Assembly: GCA_946479055.1 (NCBI GenBank)
Contig: CAMLEX010000270.1
Span: forward strand, 1 to 6,921
DNA from: an uncultured Bacteroidota bacterium
Lineage (GTDB): Bacteria; Bacteroidota; Bacteroidia; Chitinophagales; Chitinophagaceae
Length of the DNA: 6,921 bases
Direction: 5' to 3'
The stretch's first letter is position 1; each line of letters starts with the position of its first letter. Shown here in pieces: positions 1-6,442 of this stretch. The translations under genes were made by a program, and so were the position numbers. Below the pieces are notes generated by a model. That model worked only from the letters and a program-made list of their open reading frames with translations, was not told the DNA's origin and searched no databases.

Positions 1-1
1 T

Positions 2-2437
2 TTTGAACAACGATATATTGTTTCTGAAGACAAGGAAAAAGTGGTAAAAGATTTAAAAGCACTGGCTAATAAATCTGGTGAAGTATGGCTGGCAACGGAT
101 GAGGACCGTGAAGGAGAAGCCATAAGCTGGCATTTATGTGAGGTGCTGGGTCTTGATCCCAAAAAAACCAAGCGTATCGTTTTTCATGAGATCACTAAGC
201 CGGCAATACAAAATGCTGTTGCAAATCCCCGTACGCTGGATATGAACTTAGTAAATGCCCAGCAGGCCAGGAGAATACTGGATCGGATTGTAGGCTTTGA
301 ACTAAGCCCGGTATTGTGGCGAAAAATGAGTATGCGGAATAACCTGAGTGCAGGACGTGTACAGAGTGTAGCTGTAAGATTAATAGCAGAACGCGAAAGA
401 GAGATCAATGCTTTTGTTCCGACAAGTACTTTTAAGATTGAAGGATTGTTTACAGCAAAAGATCTTTCTGATAAGCCGGTAACATTTGTTGGTGAAGGAA
501 AAAAACAATCAAAGGTTGAAGATGCTGAGGCATTTTTGAAAAGCTGTATTGGCGCTGATTATAAAGTAAATGATATACAGGTAAAGCCCGGCAAACGTTC
601 TCCTGCCCCTCCTTTTACTACTTCTACCCTGCAACAGGAAGCATCCCGAAAATTAGGTTATGGCGTTAGCCGTACCATGCTTATTGCACAAAAGTTGTAT
701 GAGAATGGTTATATCAGTTATATGCGTACGGATAGTGTAAGTCTGAGCGATACTGCACTGGGTGATATCACCCGTACTGTTAAAGGGATGTATGGCGATA
801 ATTATCACCAGTTCCGCAAGTACAAAAATAAAAATCAAAGTGCACAGGAAGCCCACGAAGCTATACGCCCAACCTATATGAGCAATAGCACAGTGGAAGA
901 ACCGGACTGGAAACGCTTGTATGAGTTGATCTGGAAAAGAACGATGGCCAGCCAGATGGCTGATGCAGAATTGGAAAAAACCATTGCAAAAATTTCTATA
1001 TCTACCAATAAAGAAGAACTAACAGCTTCTGGTGAAGTATTGAAATTTGATGGCTTCCTGAAAGTGTATCGTGAAGACAAAGACGATGATGAGGTTAATG
1101 AAGATGAGACACAGGAAGGAATGCTGCCTCCGTTAACTGTGGGCCAGCAATTGCCCTTGAAAGAAATGAAAGCGACGGAACGTTTTACCCGTCCCCTTCC
1201 CCGCTATACAGAAGCATCGCTGGTAAAAAAATTAGAGGAGTTGGGCATTGGCCGTCCTTCTACTTATGCGCCTACTATTTCTACAGTATTGAAGAGAGGA
1301 TACGTAGAAAAAAGAGATAAAGAAGGTGTTCGCCGGGAGTTCAGGGTATTGAAATTGAAAAAAGATACAGTAAGCAAAGAAGCAGAACATGAAAATACCG
1401 GCGCTGAAAAATCAAAATTATTTCCATCTGATCTTGGGTTGGTAGTAACAGATTTTCTGAAACAATACTTTGACGATATCATGGACTATGGCTTTACAGC
1501 CAGGATTGAAGCCGAATTTGATGAAGTGGCAGAAGGTAAGTTGAAGTGGAGTGAAATGCTCAAAGATTTCTACAGCCCTTTTAAAAAAGACGTTGAGAAA
1601 ACTATAGAAACCGCTGAAAGAATAAAAGGTGAAAGAGAATTAGGAATTGATCCGGAGAGCGGAAAACCAGTGGTAGCAAGGATGGGACGCTATGGCCCGA
1701 TGGTACAGATAGGACATGCTGATGATGAAGAAAAGCCACGTTTTGCTAAAGTACCTACGGGACAAAGCATTGAAACAATTACCTATGATGAAGCTATGGC
1801 GTTGTTTAGTTTGCAAGGCACAGTAGGACAGCATGAGGGAAAAGATATTTCGGTAAGTGTTGGAAGGTTTGGTCCGTATGTAAAATGGGGTGAAGAATTT
1901 ATTTCTATTCCAAGAGGCACTGATCTTTCTACTGTTGATCTTGATAAAGCGATACAACTGATAGAAGAAAAGAAACAAGCTGATGCGCCGGTAGCCATGT
2001 ATGAAGACAAGCCGGTAACAAAAGGAAAAGGAAGATTCGGACCATTTATTAAATATGAAGGTATGTTCATCAACGTACCAAGGCGTTATAATTTTGATGC
2101 ACTATCTCAATCAGACATCAACGAACTGATAGATGCTAAAGTAAAAAAAGAAGCCAATCGTTTTATACAGCAATGGCCGGAAGAAAAAATTGCACTGGAA
2201 AACGGACGTTGGGGCCCATTCATCCGGTTTGGTAAAAAGATGGTGAAGATGGGACGTAAAGCAGATGAAGCAAAGTATACGGCAGAAGAAGCCGCTGCAT
2301 TGAGTTTGGATGATGTAAAGAAAATGATAGAAGCGGAAATACCGGGAGCATTTACCAAGAAGGAGAAGAAGCCTGCGGCGAAGAAGACGGCTACGAAGAA
2401 AGCAGCACCTAAAAAGGCCGCGAAGAAGAAAAAATAA
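2..2437 (+). CDS. topA: DNA topoisomerase I (type IA), 5'-truncated by window edge
   Basis: This enzyme relaxes negatively supercoiled DNA by cutting one strand through a 5'-phosphotyrosine link. The reading frame is open from the first bases of the window, so the N-terminus lies outside; the GTG at 41 is an internal Val codon. The TOPRIM acidic motif TDEDREGEA (98-112) supplies the Mg-binding D-x-D-x-E residues. The catalytic Tyr lies in YISYMRTDS (Tyr codon 719-721, with the conserved Arg two codons later). GIGRPSTYAPTI, near 1250, is another typical type IA block. The C-terminus has four repeats beginning GR(Y/F/W)GP at 1685, 1862, 2030 and 2204, spaced 56-59 residues, as in the topoisomerase C-terminal repeat family. 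A Lys/Ala-rich tail follows (about 2355-2434). The visible part has only two Cys residues, so Cys4 zinc fingers of the E. coli type are absent. The gene ends in two tandem TAA codons. The identification is firm; only the missing N-terminal piece is unseen. Confidence 0.97.
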   Translation, partial: FEQRYIVSEDKEKVVKDLKALANKSGEVWLATDEDREGEAISWHLCEVLGLDPKKTKRIVFHEITKPAIQNAVANPRTLDMNLVNAQQARRILDRIVGFELSPVLWRKMSMRNNLSAGRVQSVAVRLIAEREREINAFVPTSTFKIEGLFTAKDLSDKPVTFVGEGKKQSKVEDAEAFLKSCIGADYKVNDIQVKPGKRSPAPPFTTSTLQQEASRKLGYGVSRTMLIAQKLYENGYISYMRTDSVSLSDTALGDITRTVKGMYGDNYHQFRKYKNKNQSAQEAHEAIRPTYMSNSTVEEPDWKRLYELIWKRTMASQMADAELEKTIAKISISTNKEELTASGEVLKFDGFLKVYREDKDDDEVNEDETQEGMLPPLTVGQQLPLKEMKATERFTRPLPRYTEASLVKKLEELGIGRPSTYAPTISTVLKRGYVEKRDKEGVRREFRVLKLKKDTVSKEAEHENTGAEKSKLFPSDLGLVVTDFLKQYFDDIMDYGFTARIEAEFDEVAEGKLKWSEMLKDFYSPFKKDVEKTIETAERIKGERELGIDPESGKPVVARMGRYGPMVQIGHADDEEKPRFAKVPTGQSIETITYDEAMALFSLQGTVGQHEGKDISVSVGRFGPYVKWGEEFISIPRGTDLSTVDLDKAIQLIEEKKQADAPVAMYEDKPVTKGKGRFGPFIKYEGMFINVPRRYNFDALSQSDINELIDAKVKKEANRFIQQWPEEKIALENGRWGPFIRFGKKMVKMGRKADEAKYTAEEAAALSLDDVKKMIEAEIPGAFTKKEKKPAAKKTATKKAAPKKAAKKKK

Positions 2438-2452
2438 TAAGGATTTTTCAAA

Positions 2453-3010
2453 ATGATTACCCTATCATCTGAGCTAACGAAAGAAGATTTTTATCAATTT
2501 AGCTATTATTCAAACTGGAGCGCCTCTTGGAATTTCAGGAAAAGGCTCATATATCATTCTAAGAATATAATATTTGGAGGGACTCTTGCGTTTCTGTTTT
2601 TTTATTTAATTGGCTTGAAAATCCATTTTTTGTCATTTATTGCTGGTGGGATTTTCCTTTTGCTCTTCAATTTTATTATTCTACCTATTTGGATAAGGCA
2701 TGACTACAGGAAATATGTAGAAAAGTTTTACTCTAACCCTTCTAATAGCAGTATCTTTTTAAAAACCGAATTAGTCATTAACGAAAAAGGCATTTTAAAT
2801 AAAGATGAGGTTTCTACAACAATGCATTCATGGCCGGCATTTGTTAAAAAAGCTGAAACTGAAGGCTATTTTTATTTGTATTTAAATTCTCAGTTAGCAC
2901 TTGTAATACCTAAAAGGGTTTTTGGCTCTCAAAAAGAGAAAGTAGAATTTGAAACGATGCTATTAGCACACTTTCCTTTACAGGCAGAATTAAATAGTCT
3001 AAAACGGTGA
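2453..3010 (+). CDS. YcxB-like two-helix membrane protein, function unknown
   Basis: This 185-residue protein has a short polar N-terminus, two hydrophobic segments (about residues 39-56 and 59-81) and a basic stretch after the second (IRHDYRKYVEKFY). A soluble C-terminal domain follows. The pattern TELVINEKGI, then SWPAF, then YLYLNSQLALVIPKRVF (about 105-157) fits the YcxB-like domain: a beta-rich segment with a Trp and an 'IPKR-F' signature near the end. No biochemical role is established for this family, so none is assigned. The ATG at 2453 is the only sensible start: the frame is closed upstream by the topA stop codons, and an AAGGAT just upstream could be a weak ribosome binding site. 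The 15-bp gap from topA, with no terminator between, suggests co-transcription. The gene looks more A/T-rich than topA, which could mean lower expression or later acquisition. Confidence 0.85.
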   Translation: MITLSSELTKEDFYQFSYYSNWSASWNFRKRLIYHSKNIIFGGTLAFLFFYLIGLKIHFLSFIAGGIFLLLFNFIILPIWIRHDYRKYVEKFYSNPSNSSIFLKTELVINEKGILNKDEVSTTMHSWPAFVKKAETEGYFYLYLNSQLALVIPKRVFGSQKEKVEFETMLLAHFPLQAELNSLKR

Positions 3011-3021
3011 TAGCTCTGTAA

Positions 3022-3215
3022 GCGATAAAGATTCAACTTATTAACTGTGCGATATAGTTTATCCCTTATCTCTCGCCAGGTCACCAAAACAATATTGTTC
3101 TTTTTCAGTAACTCTTTACAGGCTGTACTTGTAAAAAAATAAAAATCTTCCTACCGCAAGGCTGAATTTCATCATTATCATAAGCCGTATGAATGAGAAG
3201 GCAGTCGGTTGGTGA
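3022..3215 (-). pseudogene. Possible eroded IS3-type transposase (OrfB) fragment
   Basis: Read on the minus strand, this gene-free stretch gives pieces resembling the DDE catalytic core of IS3-family OrfB, in the right order but in different frames. The first is DCLLIHTAYDNDEIQ (about 3206-3162), comparable to 'GLIHHSDRG-Q'. The second is FTSTACKELLKKNNIV (about 3135-3088), comparable to the 'QYACTAF-LLK-N' part that precedes SMSRKG in these enzymes. A third is KLNLYR (3039-3022), comparable to the 'TLKTELIYR' part. At least one frameshift lies between the first two pieces, and no terminal inverted repeats or target duplications are visible. The remnant abuts the 3' end of the YcxB-like gene. 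The resemblance rests on remembered family consensus, without an alignment; chance similarity in A/T-rich DNA remains possible. Confidence 0.33.
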
Positions 3216-3231
3216 ACGATTGTTTTATTTA

Positions 3232-3256
3232 ATTTTTAAGACAGGGGCTTAAAAAA
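3232..3256. other. A/T-rich hairpin, possible weak terminator
   Basis: TTTTTAAG (3233-3240) pairs perfectly with CTTAAAAA (3248-3255) across a 7-base loop, ACAGGGG. The stem is almost all A/T. It could weakly terminate read-through from the upstream gene pair or simply be composition. ACAGGGG recurs at 3266-3272, 25 bp on. No better terminator for the topA/YcxB-like pair is visible in 3011-3351. Confidence 0.25.
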
Positions 3257-3304
3257 TTGTGAAATACAGGGGTTGGCAATTATAGTAATTTTTCGGCTTT
3301 TTAC

Positions 3305-3338
3305 GAAACTATAAACCACAAACCAGAAACTACAAACC
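3305..3338. repeat. Short A/C-rich direct repeat
   Basis: Two 13-bp copies, GAAACTATAAACC (3305-3317) and GAAACTACAAACC (3326-3338), differ at one base. They flank ACAAACCA, giving a 21-bp period. The plus strand here has almost no G. The repeat lies about 70 bp upstream of the chosen start of the transglutaminase-like gene, so it is in the promoter or leader region. I assign no function. Confidence 0.55.
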
Positions 3339-3408
3339 TTTCTTCACGTCTGTGGAAAAGTTTCACTATTGGATTTCATCAGCAATAAAGAACTTGTGGA
3401 ATATAACA

Positions 3409-4275
3409 ATGGAACCCAATAGAGAAATAGCGGCATTGCTTCATTTACTGGATGATCCGGATCAGGAAGTTTTTGATGCTGTTTCCGAAAAAATTGTTGA
3501 CTACGGGAGGCCCATTATTCCCAATCTTGAGCATCTTTGGGAAACTACTCCCGAGGAACATACACAGACACGGATCGAATTGCTGATTCATCGCCTGCAT
3601 TACAGAGATCTTACGGAAGATTTTCGCCAATGGACTATATCAGGACATCATGATCTATTACTCGGAGCCTTGCTGGTTTCTAAATTTCAATATCCCGAGC
3701 TGGCTACTACACCGGTTTTGCAGGAAATAGAAAAAGTCCGGCGGAATATATGGCTGGAGTTAAACAACTATTTAACTCCATTGGAGCAAATAAATATTGT
3801 AACAAGTATTTTATATAGTTATTATGGGTTAAAAGGTGGTGAAACAAATTATACTGAGCCCAATGAATTTTTGCTTCACAAAACTTTAGAAACAAAACGG
3901 GGTAACCAGGTCAGCAATGGAATTTTGTATCTTCTCCTCTGTGAACTGCTGGATATACCTGTAAGAGCCATCCATCTTCCTAAACAATTTATCATCGCCT
4001 ATTTCAAACCCGGGTACTCTGAGGAAAATCTTCCCGACCCATTTCATAAAATAGAATTCTTTATTGATCCTACTTCCGGGCAGGTATTTACTCACCAGGA
4101 TGTAGAAAGTTATTTTAAACGAATAGCTGTCCATCCGGTAAGTGCTTATTTCAAGCCACAATTGAATAAACATGTAATTCAACAATTACTGGAAGAGTTT
4201 GGTAAATGTTTCGATAATGATAAGGAACTGTACAAGTGTAAGGAACTGATGGAGCTGGCATCACTTTTGGATTAA
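3409..4275 (+). CDS. SirB1/transglutaminase-like domain protein
   Basis: This 288-residue soluble protein has no signal peptide or membrane helix. The N-terminal third (residues 5-75) is helical and starts with ALLHLLDDPDQEVFDAV, resembling a HEAT-like or helical scaffold. Residues about 115-225 match the SirB1-type transglutaminase-like core (Transglut_core2): LNNYLTP, then YTEPNEFLLHKTLETKRGNQ, then GILYLLLCELLDIPVRAIHL, LPKQFIIAY and FFIDPTSG. In this family the segment normally reads 'P-HF'; here Gln193 replaces the His, and no obvious catalytic Cys precedes it. Enzymatic transglutaminase or protease activity is therefore doubtful, and a binding role is more likely. The ATG at 3409 was preferred because the conserved region begins just after it. 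An in-frame GTG at 3352 would add 19 residues (307 in total). Dps follows 41 bp downstream on the same strand, so the two may share a transcript. Confidence 0.85.
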   Translation: MEPNREIAALLHLLDDPDQEVFDAVSEKIVDYGRPIIPNLEHLWETTPEEHTQTRIELLIHRLHYRDLTEDFRQWTISGHHDLLLGALLVSKFQYPELATTPVLQEIEKVRRNIWLELNNYLTPLEQINIVTSILYSYYGLKGGETNYTEPNEFLLHKTLETKRGNQVSNGILYLLLCELLDIPVRAIHLPKQFIIAYFKPGYSEENLPDPFHKIEFFIDPTSGQVFTHQDVESYFKRIAVHPVSAYFKPQLNKHVIQQLLEEFGKCFDNDKELYKCKELMELASLLD

Positions 4276-4296
4276 CGAATGCCAATCATTCTTTTC

Positions 4297-4308
4297 TTTA
4301 ACGTTAAA
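4297..4308. promoter_or_regulatory. Perfect 12-bp palindrome just upstream of dps
   Basis: TTTAACGTTAAA is its own reverse complement and ends 8 bp before the dps ATG, inside the 41-bp gap after the transglutaminase-like gene. Its symmetry and place suit an operator or a structure affecting translation. It does not obviously match the Fur or OxyR/PerR consensus as I know them, so a regulator cannot be named. There is no Shine-Dalgarno sequence between it and the start codon. Confidence 0.3.
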
Positions 4309-4316
4309 CAGTTTTT

Positions 4317-4787
4317 ATGAAAGTAAACATTGGCATTCCCGAAAAAAATCGCCAGGCTGTTGCCGCTTCCCTCAATCAATTGCTGGCCGACGAACATGTA
4401 CTTTATAATAAAACCCGGAATTACCATTGGAGCATTGAAGGGCCGAGTTTTATGGAGTTTCATAAACTTTATGAGGCTCAATACAAATTACTGGCTGAAG
4501 CTATTGATCAGATTGCGGAACGAATTCGTACGATAGGCCATTTTGCGGAAGGAAGGTTGAAAGAACTGCTTAAACTGGCAACATTAGATGAGCCGGAAGC
4601 TCCTACTGATCAAACCCAACAAATTGAAATCCTCGACGCAGATCATGAAACTATTATTGTAAAATTGCGCAAGCTGATCAAAGAATTTGATGAAAAGCAC
4701 AATGATATCGGGAGCAGCGATTTTGTTACAGGCCTGCTTAAACAACACGAAAAAATGGCCTGGATGCTGAGAAGCTATTTACGATAA
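4317..4787 (+). CDS. dps: Dps family DNA-binding/iron-storage mini-ferritin
   Basis: Dps proteins form 12-subunit cytoplasmic shells that oxidise Fe(II), usually with hydrogen peroxide, and store the iron, protecting DNA from Fenton damage. The 156-residue length is typical. The inter-subunit ferroxidase ligands can be read directly: His37 in NYHW, His49 in FHKLYEAQY, Glu53 four residues on, and Asp64 and Glu68 in IDQIAERIR. In well-studied Dps proteins the position of Glu53 is usually Asp; Glu is a conservative change. The N-terminus (MKVNIGIPEKNRQ) is short and has only a few Lys/Arg, so strong DNA binding through a basic tail is not evident. The end, LLKQHEKMAWMLRSYL, is the usual last helix. 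The gene probably shares a transcript with the preceding one, and a palindrome just upstream may allow separate control. The start is the only ATG that fits the family. Confidence 0.96.
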   Translation: MKVNIGIPEKNRQAVAASLNQLLADEHVLYNKTRNYHWSIEGPSFMEFHKLYEAQYKLLAEAIDQIAERIRTIGHFAEGRLKELLKLATLDEPEAPTDQTQQIEILDADHETIIVKLRKLIKEFDEKHNDIGSSDFVTGLLKQHEKMAWMLRSYLR

Positions 4788-4798
4788 CTACAAAATAA

Positions 4799-4840
4799 GA
4801 GTTGCGGTAAACAAGCATTCAACTTATTTATCCGCAACTC
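4799..4840. terminator. Bidirectional intrinsic terminator between convergent genes
   Basis: GAGTTGCGG (4799-4807) pairs perfectly with CCGCAACTC (4832-4840). The stem continues inward with TAAA/TTTA around a single bulged base, leaving a loop of about 15 bases. ATTTTATTTTT follows on the plus strand, and CAAAATAA precedes it, giving a T-rich run on the minus strand. It sits 11 bp after the dps stop and 24 bp past the end of the convergent oxidoreductase gene, so it can serve both. Confidence 0.88.
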
Positions 4841-4864
4841 ATTTTATTTTTCAAAATATAATTC

Positions 4865-6304
4865 TTACAAGTCTAATTTCCATCCATCACGATATTCCCT
4901 CTTCACAAATTGATTGGCTTCATCAAAATTGGTGATCTTCATATTTTTTGCATCCCACAACAATTTTTTCCGGCCCAGGTATTTATCTTCCCATCCTTTC
5001 AATTTCGGATTTACCATCATTGAACTACGGATAGCAAGATTGCCCATTAAAATACTTTCAGTGAAAGGTCCTGCATATTCAAATGGTGAACTTGTTTCAC
5101 CTTTTCCATACCCTGCAATGCAAGCATTTACCCATTGCAGGTAATGCCCTTCCGGTACTCTTTTAATTGTTTGTTTCGGCATTGTTTTTTCTTTCATCAA
5201 CAGAGTTGGTAACAAACGTGGATTTGCGCCATAGCAATCCATCAACATTTTTCCTTTGGTACCTACCAGCAACACGCCACCATCCCAATTGCCAAATGCT
5301 TCTCCCGGCAATAATTCATCAGGTCGTTGGGGCAATAAACCGCCATCATGCCAGGATACTTTAATATTTCCTTTTTTATCTTTTCTTGGATAATTTAAAT
5401 GAATAATAGAAGATGGTGGACAGCTATCTGTATAATTTCCTTCAGCCCACATATCTTTCCAGATATTAGCTACGCTGCATTCAGCAGAATCGGGATAATC
5501 AATCGGTAATATTCTATAGATAGGATCCATGATATGACAAGCCATATCGCCTAATGCACCTGTACCAAAGGCCCACCAGCCACGCCAGTTAAAAGGAAGA
5601 TAAGCAGGATTAAAATCCATCGCCTTAGCTGTACCCAGCCATAGATCCCAATCCAGTTCTTTCGGAATTTCAAATTTACCGGTTGGAGTAGCGATGCCTT
5701 GTGGCCATACAGGCCTGTTGGTCCATGCATGAGCTTCTATAATATCTCCAATCATTCCTGCATTGTACATTTCTTTCGCTTGTCTTACACCATCGCCAGA
5801 ACCACCCTGGTTGCCCATCTGCGTTACAACCTTATATTTTTTTGCAGCCTGCGCTAATATTCGTGCTTCATAAATATCATGCGTTAATGGCTTTTGTGTG
5901 TATACATGTTTGCCTAATTGCATGGCGGCTAATGTGGCCACGGCATGTGTATGATCCGGAGTGGAAATGGAACAGGCATCAATATTATTTTTTTCTTTGG
6001 CCAGCATTTCCCGGAAATCTTTATAATAATTGGCTTTAGGGAAATTTTGTCTTGACTTGACAGCCTGCCTATCATCTACATCACAAAAGGCCACGATATT
6101 TACATTGGGGCTTTTAGCAAATGAAGACAAATCGCTTTCTCCTTTACCACCTGCACCAATACCTGCAATATTTAATTTATCGCTGGGGGCAATAAAGCCT
6201 TTTCCTAATACATGACGCGGTACAATAAAAAAACCCGCAGCAGCTACGGATGAATTCCTGATAAACCTACGACGGGAATCAGAGATGTTGTTCTTCTTTT
6301 TCAT
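4865..6304 (-). CDS. Tat-exported Gfo/Idh/MocA family oxidoreductase
   Basis: This 479-residue NAD(P)-dependent sugar or polyol dehydrogenase-like protein has no substrate readable from sequence. It begins with a twin-arginine signal, SRRRFIRNS (residues 10-18), then the hydrophobic stretch VAAAGFFIV, implying folded export to the periplasm with cofactor bound. The Rossmann motif G-x-G-x-x-G is at 48-53 (GIGAGG), and CDVDD (74-78) ends the second strand, where the NAD ribose is normally held. The family's EKP motif appears as QKP (137-139, in VYTQKPLTH) and keeps the Lys. GALGDMACHIMD (249-260) gives the conserved His257 of the substrate site. The C-terminal domain ends in WKLDL. The ATG at 6304 is certain as the first possible start: an in-frame TAA is directly before it. 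Related Tat-exported family members include GH109 glycosidases, so an NAD-dependent glycoside-cleaving role is an alternative. The paralogue lies upstream, 138 bp away on the same strand. Confidence 0.93.
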   Translation of the reverse strand: MKKKNNISDSRRRFIRNSSVAAAGFFIVPRHVLGKGFIAPSDKLNIAGIGAGGKGESDLSSFAKSPNVNIVAFCDVDDRQAVKSRQNFPKANYYKDFREMLAKEKNNIDACSISTPDHTHAVATLAAMQLGKHVYTQKPLTHDIYEARILAQAAKKYKVVTQMGNQGGSGDGVRQAKEMYNAGMIGDIIEAHAWTNRPVWPQGIATPTGKFEIPKELDWDLWLGTAKAMDFNPAYLPFNWRGWWAFGTGALGDMACHIMDPIYRILPIDYPDSAECSVANIWKDMWAEGNYTDSCPPSSIIHLNYPRKDKKGNIKVSWHDGGLLPQRPDELLPGEAFGNWDGGVLLVGTKGKMLMDCYGANPRLLPTLLMKEKTMPKQTIKRVPEGHYLQWVNACIAGYGKGETSSPFEYAGPFTESILMGNLAIRSSMMVNPKLKGWEDKYLGRKKLLWDAKNMKITNFDEANQFVKREYRDGWKLDL

Positions 6305-6442
6305 TTAGCAAATGTTATTTGTTGTCTTAATTAGTTTGTACTATGCAATATAACCAAGAAATTGTTTGAAAAGACAAGCTATAAGGTTTTAGCCGGCATA
6401 TTGAGCCTCACCGCTGATTTATATCAATGCAATATTTTTAAA
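6305..6442 (-). other. Intergenic gap between the two oxidoreductase genes
   Basis: This 138-bp, mostly A/T-rich spacer separates the stop of the upstream paralogue from the start of the downstream one. I see no convincing stem-loop terminator, no convincing Bacteroidota-type promoter and no Shine-Dalgarno sequence before the ATG at 6304. ATGCAATAT occurs twice (6343-6351 and 6427-6435), probably by chance. Confidence 0.5.

Noticed and set aside
1640..2451. Long open frames on the minus strand opposite the end of topA
   Set aside because: They lie wholly under a firmly identified gene. Their Phe/Ala-rich products are the reverse reading of topA's Lys/Ala codons, and they match no family.
3088..3099. 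Perfect palindrome AACAATATTGTT as an operator
   Set aside because: It falls inside the suspected transposase coding remnant (reading NNIV), is far from any start codon, and is A/T-rich, so chance or coding origin is more likely.
3409..4275. Active transglutaminase or cysteine protease
   Set aside because: The expected His of the core is replaced by Gln193 and no matching nucleophilic Cys is visible, so catalytic activity should not be claimed.
4330..4536. Plus-strand open frame overlapping dps in another frame
   Set aside because: It is contained inside dps, which has all its ferroxidase residues in the main frame, and its product shows no recognisable features.
6345..6377. Possible promoter for the complete oxidoreductase (minus strand TTG, 22 bp, then TATATTGC)
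   Set aside because: Both elements match the Bacteroidota consensus (TTTG, about 19 bp, TAnnTTTG) only partly and the spacing is too long.
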